Assembly (NCBI RefSeq): GCF_002946355.1
Contig: NZ_PKOZ01000002.1
Location: 361,554 to 425,553 of the forward strand
Source of the DNA: Pradoshia eiseniae
GTDB lineage: Bacteria; Bacillota; Bacilli; Bacillales; Pradoshiaceae
Reading direction: 5' to 3'
Length of the DNA stretch: 64,000 bases
This document shows, one piece after another, positions 9,655 through 17,212 of this stretch. The notes under the pieces are model-generated. The model was not told the origin of the DNA, ran no database searches, and saw nothing but the letters and a program-made list of their open reading frames with translations. The position numbers were made by a program, and so were the translations under genes. Within the stretch, counting starts at the first letter, position 1, and every line of letters starts with the position of its first letter.

Positions 9655-10539
9655 GTGATGAAATTAATAAACAGCAGGATGAAGCATCCTCTTTTAACAG
9701 CAATAATGGATTATATTTATGTCCTTATCGGGTCTGCAATTGTAGCCATCTCCTTTAATATTTTCCTCCTGCCGACAAAAGTGGCATCAGGCGGCGTGAG
9801 CGGAATCAGCACAATCACGTATACATTGTTTGGCTGGGAGCCTGCCTTTGTACAGTGGTCATTCAATATCCCGCTCTTTATCGCTGGCGTGATTTTGCTT
9901 GGGAAACAATTCGGTCTTAAAACAGCTGTCGGGACAGTTTTCTTCCCATTTGTCGTTTTCTTGACGAATGGATGGTCACCGGCTACGACAGATCCGCTGC
10001 TTGGCGCCTTATTCGGCGGAATTGGTGTTGGACTTGGACTTGGTGTTGTCTTCCTTGGAAAAGCTTCAACAGGCGGGACGGATTTGGCCGCACAGATCAT
10101 TCATAAATACACGGGCCTATCACTTGGTATGTGTGTCGCTATGATTGATGGTTTGATTGTGCTGGCGGCAGCGCTCGTATTTGATATTGAGCAAGGCCTG
10201 TACGCCCTGATTGGATTAGCTGTCACGGGCAAAACGATTGACCTTGTCCAAGTCGGAATCCAGCGCTCGAAGACGGTTATGATCATTACCAATTATGAGG
10301 CAGAAGTCAGAAAGGCTATCTTGGAGGAAGTGGACCGTGGCGTGACAAGACTGACTGCACAGGGAGGCTATACAGAAAGTGACCGTCCTGTCTTAATGTG
10401 CGTCATCGACCAATCGGAATTCACGAAGCTGCGCCAGGTCGTGCAATCGATTGACAGGCATGCATTCGTTGTCGTGATGGAGGCAGCTGAGGTTCTCGGA
10501 GAAGGATTTAATAAAGCAAGATCGCAGGAGCGCGAATAG
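9655..10539 (+). CDS. yvjA: YitT/YvjA family membrane protein
   Basis: The 294-residue protein has five to six N-terminal membrane segments (about 15-190), the YitT domain, and a C-terminal soluble DUF2179 domain (about 215-285, around MIITNYEAEVRKAILEEVDRGVTRL). The molecular role of this family is unknown. Its place between prfB and ftsE matches yvjA of B. subtilis, hence the symbol. GTG 9655 is followed directly by ATG 9658, and either may be used; GGAGGG lies 11 or 14 bases upstream. The cytochrome gene cccB, which follows yvjA in B. subtilis, is absent here. Confidence 0.85.
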   Translation: MMKLINSRMKHPLLTAIMDYIYVLIGSAIVAISFNIFLLPTKVASGGVSGISTITYTLFGWEPAFVQWSFNIPLFIAGVILLGKQFGLKTAVGTVFFPFVVFLTNGWSPATTDPLLGALFGGIGVGLGLGVVFLGKASTGGTDLAAQIIHKYTGLSLGMCVAMIDGLIVLAAALVFDIEQGLYALIGLAVTGKTIDLVQVGIQRSKTVMIITNYEAEVRKAILEEVDRGVTRLTAQGGYTESDRPVLMCVIDQSEFTKLRQVVQSIDRHAFVVVMEAAEVLGEGFNKARSQERE

Positions 10540-10972
10540 CTGGAAATAATAATTTTTTGCTATTTGTGCCGTTAATTGCTAAGATAGACTCTGGTCAATT
10601 GATTCAAGCATAAATAGCAGGCAATGAGAGTTTTGAATAGATAGATGAGACATAACAAAAAACCGGAAGATGATAAGTCTGGCCGGTTTTTCTATTGTCA
10701 TTTCAATGCCTGAATATCGGATTCTAAAGAGGCTATTTGTTATAAGGGAAGAAAGCTTTATCTTATATTTAGAGAGATTTAACCATCTTTGATAAATAAG
10801 GGTAATCTAGTTGAAATATAAATGTAATATAACAGTGGTTTTTCTGACATTATCTGATGTTATAATATATCATGACAAAAGGCGGATAAATATATCAAAA
10901 TACGACAAACGTCGATAAAATGAATAGATAGATTTTAGTACAACATGAAGGTGGAAATTAGGTGAAAACGAC
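10540..10972. other. Intergenic region yvjA-like to ftsE
   Basis: No coding sequence is seen in these 433 bases. They hold a terminator at 10657-10695 and a TATAAT hexamer at 10861-10866 without a good -35. An inverted repeat CGAC-AAAC-GTCG lies at 10903-10914, 60 bases upstream of ftsE. Confidence 0.6.
10657..10695 (+). terminator. Terminator after yvjA-like gene
   Basis: AAAACCGG (10659-10666) pairs with CCGGTTTT (10683-10690), with TCT after it and an A-run before. It could work on both strands. Confidence 0.7.
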
Positions 10973-11659
10973 ATGATAGAAATGAAGAATGTTCAAAAGA
11001 CATACCCGAATGGCGTTTCAGCAGTAAAAGGCCTGAATGTAAAAATTCAATCGGGTGAGTTTGTCTATGTAGTTGGTCCGAGCGGCGCTGGTAAATCGAC
11101 TTTCATCAAGATGATGTATAGAGAAGAGAAGCCGACAAGCGGTACGATAACCATTAACGGAAGAGATATCGCCAATATTAAAGACAGGAAAGTCCCGCTT
11201 TTGCGCAGAGATATCGGTGTGATTTTCCAAGACTTCAAGCTCTTGAACAATCTGACCGTGTTTGAAAACATTGCCTTTGCGCTTGAAGTAACAGAAGAGA
11301 AACCACAGGCCATCAAGAAAAAGGTTATGGAAGTGCTTGAGCTGGTTGGCCTAAAACATAAAGTAAGAATGTTCCCGAATGAATTATCTGGGGGAGAGCA
11401 GCAAAGGGTTGCCATTGCCCGCTCCATCGTCCGCTCGCCAAAGCTCGTGATTGCGGATGAGCCGACAGGTAACCTGGACCCGGACACATCTTGGGAAATC
11501 ATGAAGATATTCGAAGAGATCAACAGCCTCGGTACAACTGTTATCATGGCGACTCACAATAAAGACATCGTTAATACGCTGCAGCACCGAGTCATTGCCA
11601 TTGAGGGCGGTTTAATCGTGCGGGATGAACAGAAGGGAGAATACGGTTATGAATTATAG
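10973..11659 (+). CDS. ftsE: Cell division ATP-binding protein FtsE
   Basis: The 228-residue ATPase pairs with FtsX at the membrane and switches on peptidoglycan hydrolases instead of moving a substrate. Walker A is GPSGAGKST (about residue 36), the Q-loop is FQDFKLL, the signature is LSGGEQQR, and Walker B is LVIADEPTGNLDP with the switch histidine in MATHN. FQDFKLL is typical of FtsE. GGTGAA precedes ATG 10973. The stop overlaps the start of ftsX by 11 bases, so the two are co-translated. Confidence 0.97.
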   Translation: MIEMKNVQKTYPNGVSAVKGLNVKIQSGEFVYVVGPSGAGKSTFIKMMYREEKPTSGTITINGRDIANIKDRKVPLLRRDIGVIFQDFKLLNNLTVFENIAFALEVTEEKPQAIKKKVMEVLELVGLKHKVRMFPNELSGGEQQRVAIARSIVRSPKLVIADEPTGNLDPDTSWEIMKIFEEINSLGTTVIMATHNKDIVNTLQHRVIAIEGGLIVRDEQKGEYGYEL

Positions 11660-12542
11660 AACCTTCTTCCGCCATGTGAAGGAAAGTTTCAAAAGTCTGG
11701 GCCGCAACGGCTGGATGTCATTTGCGTCCGTAAGTGCCGTTACCGTGACCCTGTCATTGGTCGGCGTATTCGTCGTCCTAATGATGAACTTGAATAATTT
11801 TGCTACCAATGTAGAGAGTGATGTCGAAGTTCGTGTGCATATTGACCGCACAGCTACACAGGAGCAAGCAGATGAGCTTGGCACCACCTTAGAGAGTCTC
11901 AGTCAAGTAGAGAAGGTAACCTTATCTTCCAAGGAAGAAGAGTTAACGAATATCATTGACAGCATGGGTGATGACGGAAAAGCCTTTGAATTATTTGAAC
12001 AGGATAATCCGTTGAATGACGTTTATGTTGTCAAAACCAAAACGCCTCAGGATGTCATGGTTGTTGCCCAAGAGGCTGAGGGAATGGATTATGTAGAGAC
12101 AGTTGAATACGGACAAAACTATGTCGAAAAGCTGTTTAATATCGTCAGCGTATCGAGAAATGTAGGAATCGTACTGATTGTTGCCTTGCTCTTCACTGCG
12201 ATGTTCTTAATCTCTAACACCATTAAAGTGACAATCTTTGCAAGACGCCGGGAAATTGAGATTATGCGGCTTGTCGGCGCGACGAACGGGTTTATCCGCT
12301 GGCCATTCTTCCTTGAAGGGTTATGGCTTGGTGTACTCGGGTCCATCATTCCGATTTCACTCATCGCGTTCGGTTACAAGTATCTGTATGATCATCTCAG
12401 CCCATCGTTGTCGATTGACTACATGCAGATGCTTAGCTATAACCCATTCATCCTCCAAGTATCAGGCTTGCTTGTCCTGTTTGGCGCTATAATTGGAGTG
12501 TGGGGAAGCTTAATGTCTGTCCGTAAATTCTTGAAAGCCTAA
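11649..12542 (+). CDS. ftsX: Cell division ABC transporter permease FtsX
   Basis: The 297-residue FtsX transmits the ATPase cycle of FtsE to a hydrolase outside the cell. I chose ATG 11649 because AAGGGAGA lies upstream and MNYRTFFRHVKESFKSLGRN is the usual start; the frame stays open further upstream inside ftsE. The first membrane helix is at about 22-46, an extracellular domain spans about 47-165, and three more membrane helices close the protein, with the NTIKVTIFARRREIEIMRLVGAT cytoplasmic signature between the second and third. The next gene is a plausible partner. Confidence 0.97.
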   Translation: MNYRTFFRHVKESFKSLGRNGWMSFASVSAVTVTLSLVGVFVVLMMNLNNFATNVESDVEVRVHIDRTATQEQADELGTTLESLSQVEKVTLSSKEEELTNIIDSMGDDGKAFELFEQDNPLNDVYVVKTKTPQDVMVVAQEAEGMDYVETVEYGQNYVEKLFNIVSVSRNVGIVLIVALLFTAMFLISNTIKVTIFARRREIEIMRLVGATNGFIRWPFFLEGLWLGVLGSIIPISLIAFGYKYLYDHLSPSLSIDYMQMLSYNPFILQVSGLLVLFGAIIGVWGSLMSVRKFLKA

Positions 12543-12548
12543 CAATTA

Positions 12549-12571
12549 AAGGCCCCTTATTAAAGGGGCTA
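12549..12571 (+). other. Hairpin between ftsX and the M23 gene
   Basis: GGCCCCTT and AAGGGGCT pair but no T-run follows. It is more likely an mRNA-processing or partial attenuation hairpin than a full terminator, leaving the downstream hydrolase gene in the same operon. Confidence 0.5.
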
Positions 12572-12619
12572 TATACATAAAAGGTACGTTTTACTGTTGG
12601 AAGGGAAGGGGAAAGCCAC

Positions 12620-13900
12620 GTGAAGAAGTTTATGGTCGCTATCACAGCGTTTATGTTGTGTTTGGCAGGAATATCTGCAGGGGGGAATGTGCAGGCAGAA
12701 TCGATTGGCTCTTTAAAGGAGAAGAAGAGCACAATTGAGAAGAAAAAATCATCCGTTGAATCCAATATTTCAGAAACGGAAAGTAAGATCTCAGACATCA
12801 AAAATCAACGAGCATCGATAGAAGCAGAATTGAAAAAGGTAGAAAAATCAATCTCCGAGACAAAAGAAGAGATTGCTAAGAAAGATAAAGAGATTGCCTC
12901 TACTAAAGACAAGATTGCGAGTCTGAAAGAAAGCATTAAAGAGACAGAGGAACGAATCGCTAACCGAAATGAGATTCTGAAAGAACGCGCACGTGCTTAT
13001 CAGCAAAACGGCGGTAGTTCAAGTTATCTGGAGGTACTTCTAGGCGCGAATAGCTTTGGTGAATTTGTCGAACGCCTTGGTGCTGTAACGACCATCATGA
13101 ATGCGGATAAGGACATCATCGCTGAACAGGAAGCAGACAAAGCCCGCTTGGAAGAGCAGAAGGCAGAAGTCGAAGAGAAGCTTGCCAGTTTGAACAAAAT
13201 GATGGATGAGCTCGTCAAGATGAAGGAAAAGCTTGATGGGCAAAAAATCGAGAAGAATAAGCTGATGGCTGTGCTGAAATCGGAGCAGGCTGAGCTTGAG
13301 GATGAGAAGCTCTCCCTTGAGGAAGAGAAAGAAATCTTGGCTAATCAGGAGTCAGCCGTAAAGAAGGCCATCGAGGCTGAGAAAAAACGGCAGGAAGCCG
13401 CCGCCGCTGCAGCAGCAGCTGCAAGTGCAAACTCTAGCTCCAGCTCTTCAGGTTCCTCTGGAACATCTGGTGCGGTATCTTCCGCCCCAGCAGTGACATC
13501 AGGTAAATTCATGCGTCCAGCAGCCGGCTATGTATCTTCTAGATTTGGCAGCCGCTGGGGCAGAAACCATAATGGAATTGATATTGCCAAGTCAGGAACG
13601 GTTCCTGTTGTCGCCTCTGCGGCAGGGGTTGTCTCTCGTGCAAACTATTCAAGCTCTTATGGAAATGTCGTGTACATTAACCACTATATTGATGGACAAG
13701 TTTATACGACAGTATATGCCCATCTGCGTTCGATGAATGTTTCTGCTGGACAATCTGTCAAAAAGGGACAACAAATCGGATTAATGGGCAATACGGGCCG
13801 ATCTTTTGGCCAGCATTTGCACTTTGAATTATATGTTGGCGGTTGGACGGCATCTAAATCTAATGTCGTCGATCCGATGAAGTATTTAAGCGGAATGTAA
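12620..13900 (+). CDS. Coiled-coil M23 peptidoglycan hydrolase or activator (EnvC-like), probable FtsEX partner
   Basis: The 426-residue secreted protein starts at GTG 12620 behind GGAAGGGAAGGGG. A signal peptide (about 1-30, ending VQAES) leads into a long coiled coil (about 30-255) of Glu/Lys heptads. Next comes an Ala/Ser-rich linker, then a LytM/M23 domain (about 300-420). The zinc ligands look intact: NHNGID supplies His and Asp, and HLHFE supplies the second His. That suggests active endopeptidase activity, unlike E. coli EnvC, which is degenerate. The place right after ftsEX and the coiled-coil-plus-hydrolase plan match FtsEX-controlled hydrolases (PcsB, CwlO, RipC). In B. subtilis the FtsEX partner CwlO is an NlpC/P60 enzyme encoded elsewhere. 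The partnership is inference. Confidence 0.9.
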   Translation: MKKFMVAITAFMLCLAGISAGGNVQAESIGSLKEKKSTIEKKKSSVESNISETESKISDIKNQRASIEAELKKVEKSISETKEEIAKKDKEIASTKDKIASLKESIKETEERIANRNEILKERARAYQQNGGSSSYLEVLLGANSFGEFVERLGAVTTIMNADKDIIAEQEADKARLEEQKAEVEEKLASLNKMMDELVKMKEKLDGQKIEKNKLMAVLKSEQAELEDEKLSLEEEKEILANQESAVKKAIEAEKKRQEAAAAAAAAASANSSSSSSGSSGTSGAVSSAPAVTSGKFMRPAAGYVSSRFGSRWGRNHNGIDIAKSGTVPVVASAAGVVSRANYSSSYGNVVYINHYIDGQVYTTVYAHLRSMNVSAGQSVKKGQQIGLMGNTGRSFGQHLHFELYVGGWTASKSNVVDPMKYLSGM

Positions 13901-13906
13901 TATACT

Positions 13907-13942
13907 AGCGCAGTTCGATAATGAACTGCGCTTTTATTAATA
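13907..13942 (+). terminator. Terminator of the ftsEX-M23 unit
   Basis: AGCGCAGTTC (13907-13916) pairs with GAACTGCGCT (13923-13932), then TTTATTAATATT follows. Confidence 0.9.
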
Positions 13943-13976
13943 TTTTCAGGTGGAATTTTCAGATAAAATACGAATG

Positions 13977-14030
13977 TTGTCGAATATTCGACAAATTTGG
14001 TGGTCGAATTTTGTACACAAGCGTTCGATA
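13977..14030. promoter_or_regulatory. Cluster of four Spo0A-box-like half sites upstream of the AimR-like gene
   Basis: TTGTCGAATATTCGACAA (13977-13994) is a perfect 18-bp palindrome made of two exact TGTCGAA boxes facing each other. GGTCGAA (14002-14008) and TTCGATA (14023-14029, minus-strand TATCGAA) each match 6 of 7. TGTCGAA is the established Spo0A box. The last sites overlap a possible -35 TTGTAC (14011-14016), which pairs with TGTTAA at 14034 (17-base spacing). A different dimeric regulator, or the AimR-like protein itself, could also use the palindrome. Confidence 0.6.
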
Positions 14031-14080
14031 AGCTGTTAAAATTTGTATTAAATAGTCAATTATACTAGGTGGGATGTAGC

Positions 14081-15208
14081 TTGGAGAGCATGGTTTTTAA
14101 AGATTATATGATCAAGGACGATCGTCAATTCAGCCGGTTTTTAATGGAGAAGGTTAACCTGCTTGATACGTCCCAAGTAAATTCAAACTCGATTTTATCC
14201 TCACTGAATGAACTATATCGCAATGATTATGAAAAGCAGAAATACTTCCTGCAAGACTACTATTGTACCTACTTAGACTCTATGAAACCTAATATTCTTA
14301 TGGAATATTATTTAATGCAAGGTGATATAGAGGAGCTCGAGACTCTCATGCAAATGGAGAGAGAACGGGGAAGCAAGGACATGCAGACATGGATTACGAT
14401 CTATCAGATCCTTCTTAAGAACCAAAAGGGAGAATTGTCTGGTACGGACTTAATTGACGAAATATTCAAAGTGAAGAACACGAATAGCGAATCGCTCATA
14501 TTCTCATTAATTGTTCATTTATATGGAATCCAGGAAACAGGATTATTTGAGCCCTTTCATAAGGTGCTCAAAGTCGTAGCACCAATGGTTGAACTGATGG
14601 AAAATGAATATTTGCGGGAAGCTTACAGGATTCGACTGATGGAAATGGAAGCCATGACTTATTTATACATGAATGAAATTGAACAATGCCGGGCGAAATG
14701 CCTGGAGGTTATCAAGCGCAATGAGCTGCAGTTCTACTTCCCGATTGTGTACGCCAATTTCTTTCATATTCTTGGTCAATCCTATATGTTTGAGAACTTT
14801 GAGGTGGCGAAATATTGGGTTGAACAAGCTCGTGACGCCCTATTAAGGCTATCTGGAAACCGTGCAGCGGATCGAACGCAGTATACGGTTAATACAATTG
14901 ATTTTCTTCATTCCTTCTGGGGAATTGATATACATACTGAACCGGCAGATGAGGCAGAAAAAGCACACAGGCTTATTGTCTTGGGCCGGGTAAATGAAGC
15001 GGTGGACATTCTTGACAGCTTGAAGAGAACAAGAGGATATTTAACTTCCTACCAGCTGTTTTATTACGGATTGGCTACGAATGATGACAGCATTTTAAGT
15101 GTAGCCAGGGATGTATTCACTTCGAATTCTAATTATTTCTACCTGCAATTATTGGACACAGAGAATTTACACAAATATAAAAATCAAATTAGGAGGATGA
15201 ATCAATGA
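14081..15208 (+). CDS. AimR-like peptide pheromone receptor (arbitrium/RRNPP superfamily)
   Basis: The 375-residue, almost wholly helical protein has TPR-like repeats. Compared by memory with SPbeta AimR, it shows the same length and order of segments. One block is ENEYLREAYRIR followed by EQCRAKCLEVIKRN (AimR: ENMYIRNTYQTR, EECREYSKKALEST). Another is FHILGQSYMFENFEVAKYW (AimR: LTIGNSLLFSNYELAQENF). A third is EKAHRLIVLGRVNEAVDILDSL (AimR: EQAHCFINFNENSKAKEVLDKL). AimR proteins bind a secreted hexapeptide and change their DNA or RNA target. The N-terminal part before the repeats is about ten residues shorter than in SPbeta AimR, so the DNA-binding helix-turn-helix may be reduced or absent. 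I chose TTG 14081, 7 bases after AGGTGGG; GTG 14069 overlaps that site and ATG 14090 is too far. The stop overlaps the start of the small gene after it (ATGA). Confidence 0.78.
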   Translation: MESMVFKDYMIKDDRQFSRFLMEKVNLLDTSQVNSNSILSSLNELYRNDYEKQKYFLQDYYCTYLDSMKPNILMEYYLMQGDIEELETLMQMERERGSKDMQTWITIYQILLKNQKGELSGTDLIDEIFKVKNTNSESLIFSLIVHLYGIQETGLFEPFHKVLKVVAPMVELMENEYLREAYRIRLMEMEAMTYLYMNEIEQCRAKCLEVIKRNELQFYFPIVYANFFHILGQSYMFENFEVAKYWVEQARDALLRLSGNRAADRTQYTVNTIDFLHSFWGIDIHTEPADEAEKAHRLIVLGRVNEAVDILDSLKRTRGYLTSYQLFYYGLATNDDSILSVARDVFTSNSNYFYLQLLDTENLHKYKNQIRRMNQ

Positions 15209-15330
15209 AAAAATTAGCTGCAATCTTTGTTCTAGTTCTTGCTTTGGGCGCGACAGCTGTTGGAGGAACTTTAATGGCTGCAGACCCGGGCCCAATTGCC
15301 CCTGGCGGCAGCTCAGCTATTGATGGCTGA
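15205..15330 (+). CDS. AimP-like secreted signalling pro-peptide
   Basis: This is a 41-codon gene. It starts at ATG 15205 behind a perfect AGGAGGATGA and overlaps the receptor stop by four bases, so the two are translationally coupled. The product has a basic start (MKK), a hydrophobic stretch to about residue 23, a possible signal-peptidase site after TLMA, and a short tail ADPGPIAPGGSSAIDG. Length, plan and position match AimP of arbitrium phages; the phi3T pro-peptide, recalled from memory, has 43 residues and ends SAIRGA. The mature signal is probably the C-terminal five to seven residues, for example SSAIDG, which lacks the final alanine and has Asp where phi3T has Arg. A protease would have to release it outside the cell. 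Confidence 0.75.
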   Translation: MKKLAAIFVLVLALGATAVGGTLMAADPGPIAPGGSSAIDG

Positions 15331-15364
15331 TTTATGAGCATAAGCAGGACAGGCTTCGCATAGG

Positions 15365-15406
15365 AATAAGCATGGCGCATTTATGTGTGTCATGCTTATT
15401 TTTTTG
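15365..15406 (+). terminator. Terminator closing the AimR/AimP-like cassette
   Basis: AATAAGCATG (15365-15374) pairs exactly with CATGCTTATT (15391-15400), followed by TTTTT. It makes the receptor-peptide pair its own two-gene unit and lies upstream of the likely ctpB start. Confidence 0.88.
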
Positions 15407-15427
15407 GTGAAAGGCAGGCGGCCGCGA

Positions 15428-16858
15428 TTGGAGAATAAATGGTTCTGGCCCTTTGTGACAGCTGTGGTTTTATTGATATGCATTCTTGCTGGCTCCTGGT
15501 GGAGATATGAATACTATCAAGATAGCAAGAGCAGCCAAGCACAGGAGGAAACGGAGGAGTGGGGACAATTCGAAAAGGTCCATCAAGCATTTGATCTTAT
15601 TGCCGACAACTATGTGGAGCAGGTGGATAAGGATGAACTGACAGAAGGCGCGATCAAAGGAATGCTTGATGAATTGAAGGATCCGTATTCTGTCTACATG
15701 GATGCAGAGACGACATCTCAGTTCCAGCAAACATTGGATTCTAGTTTTCAAGGAATAGGGGCTGAGATTAATTATCTTGATGGCAAATTCGTAATAGTAT
15801 CCCCGTTCAAGCATTCTCCGGCTGAAAAGGCTGGCATCAAGCCGGGAGATGTGATTATCAGTGTCGATCAGCAGAGGACGGAAGGGCTTGATTTGTATGA
15901 TGTCGTCTCCCTAATACGGGGGAAGGTCGGGACAAAGGTAGAGGTAGGGATTATGCGGGAGGGCAATAATCAGCCAATCAAATTTTCCGTTGAGCGGGCG
16001 GAAATTCCGCTTGAGACCGTTCATCGATCCGTGAAAAAACTGAACGGCCAATCAATTGGCTATCTTCAAATCACCTCCTTCAGCGAGCATACGGCTGAGG
16101 ATTTCGTTAAGGAGCTCTCTTCCTTGGAGGCAAGCCCAATGGACGGTTTGCTCATTGACGTTCGCGGCAACCCGGGAGGCTTGCTGACTAGTGTGGAGGA
16201 AATCCTTCGGCAGTTCATCACGGATAAGAAGCCGTATATCCAGATTGAGGAGCGTAACGGCAAGAAAAATCAGTATTTCTCCTACACAGATGAACGGAAG
16301 CCCTATCCAATTGCTGTACTGATGAATGAGGGCAGTGCCTCTGCAGCTGAAATCTTTGCGGCAGCCATGAATGAATCGGAGGGATATCCGCTTATTGGCG
16401 AGAAAACCTTTGGGAAAGGTACTGTGCAAAAGCCAGTCGACTTAGGGGACGGAAGCACGATTAAGCTCACCTTCTATAAATGGCTCACGCCGAATGGGAC
16501 ATGGATTCATAAGAAAGGCATCAAGCCAACCATCGGAGTCAGCCAAAAGGATTACTATAGCTTAGAGCCGCTGACGGTTGAGCAATCTTTGGAAAAGGAT
16601 ATGAATAATAAGCAGGTCATGATTCTGCAGAAAATGCTTGAGGGAGCCGGATATGAGCCAGGACGAACGGACGGCTATTACAGCGGAAAGACCGTGAAGG
16701 CTGTCGAGGCTTTCCAGCGAATGCATAACATCCGCGCAACCGGAATAGCGGATAAGAGCACTGTTTCAAGCCTGCAGGAAGAAATCAAGAAGCTGGTGAA
16801 TGAGGACAAGAACGATTTGCAGCTGCAGGCAGGCTTAAGGTGGTTAGAACAGCAATAA
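15428..16858 (+). CDS. ctpB: Carboxy-terminal processing protease CtpB (S41)
   Basis: The 476-residue protein starts at TTG 15428, giving MENKWFWPFVTAVVLL; AAAGGCAGG lies 9 bases upstream. The frame is open to 15383, but that part is the preceding terminator hairpin. A signal anchor is at about 5-25 and a PDZ domain at about 95-180. In the S41 domain Ser is in NEGSASAAE and Lys in GEKTFGKGT. A C-terminal peptidoglycan-binding domain follows (about 400-460). In B. subtilis CtpB acts between the two spore membranes and helps switch on SigK by cutting SpoIVFA. The order ftsX, ctpB, minJ is conserved apart from the inserted genes. Confidence 0.93.
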   Translation: MENKWFWPFVTAVVLLICILAGSWWRYEYYQDSKSSQAQEETEEWGQFEKVHQAFDLIADNYVEQVDKDELTEGAIKGMLDELKDPYSVYMDAETTSQFQQTLDSSFQGIGAEINYLDGKFVIVSPFKHSPAEKAGIKPGDVIISVDQQRTEGLDLYDVVSLIRGKVGTKVEVGIMREGNNQPIKFSVERAEIPLETVHRSVKKLNGQSIGYLQITSFSEHTAEDFVKELSSLEASPMDGLLIDVRGNPGGLLTSVEEILRQFITDKKPYIQIEERNGKKNQYFSYTDERKPYPIAVLMNEGSASAAEIFAAAMNESEGYPLIGEKTFGKGTVQKPVDLGDGSTIKLTFYKWLTPNGTWIHKKGIKPTIGVSQKDYYSLEPLTVEQSLEKDMNNKQVMILQKMLEGAGYEPGRTDGYYSGKTVKAVEAFQRMHNIRATGIADKSTVSSLQEEIKKLVNEDKNDLQLQAGLRWLEQQ

Positions 16859-16864
16859 CAGGTG

Positions 16865-16896
16865 ACAGCGCCGTGCAGGCGCTGTTTCTTTTTTAG
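16865..16896 (+). terminator. Terminator of ctpB
   Basis: ACAGCGCC (16865-16872) and GGCGCTGT (16878-16885) pair, followed by TTCTTTTTT. Confidence 0.92.
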
Positions 16897-17212
16897 GACA
16901 GTAATTGGATATGCCGTTTTTTGGTACGTGACTGTCGTCCATAAACCTTAGAAAAACCGTCTCTATAAATCGGCACTATTAAGCAAAAATAGACAAGCTG
17001 ATAGATTTTGTGGATGAACTGATGTCTTATTAAGTTGTTTCCCTTTGGAAACAGTTCTAGTTTTACCATTGGATAAGAAGGGCAGCAAGCAATGGCAAGG
17101 AAGATTTGAACAAAGAAGGACGATTAAGGCTTAGGCCTGAAAGAAAGAATAGGAATGGGGGTAGTGATTTGATAGAATAGAAGATAAGGTATGTAAGGGT
17201 TGGTGATAGAAA
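16897..17212. other. Intergenic region ctpB to minJ
   Basis: No gene is seen. A small hairpin GTTTCC-CTTT-GGAAAC lies at 17037-17052. A purine-rich stretch precedes minJ. I see no convincing SigA promoter. Confidence 0.5.

Noticed and set aside
15383..15427. Longer N-terminus of CtpB
   Set aside because: These codons are the 3' arm and T-run of the cassette terminator and would put charged residues before the signal anchor; TTG 15428 has a ribosome site.
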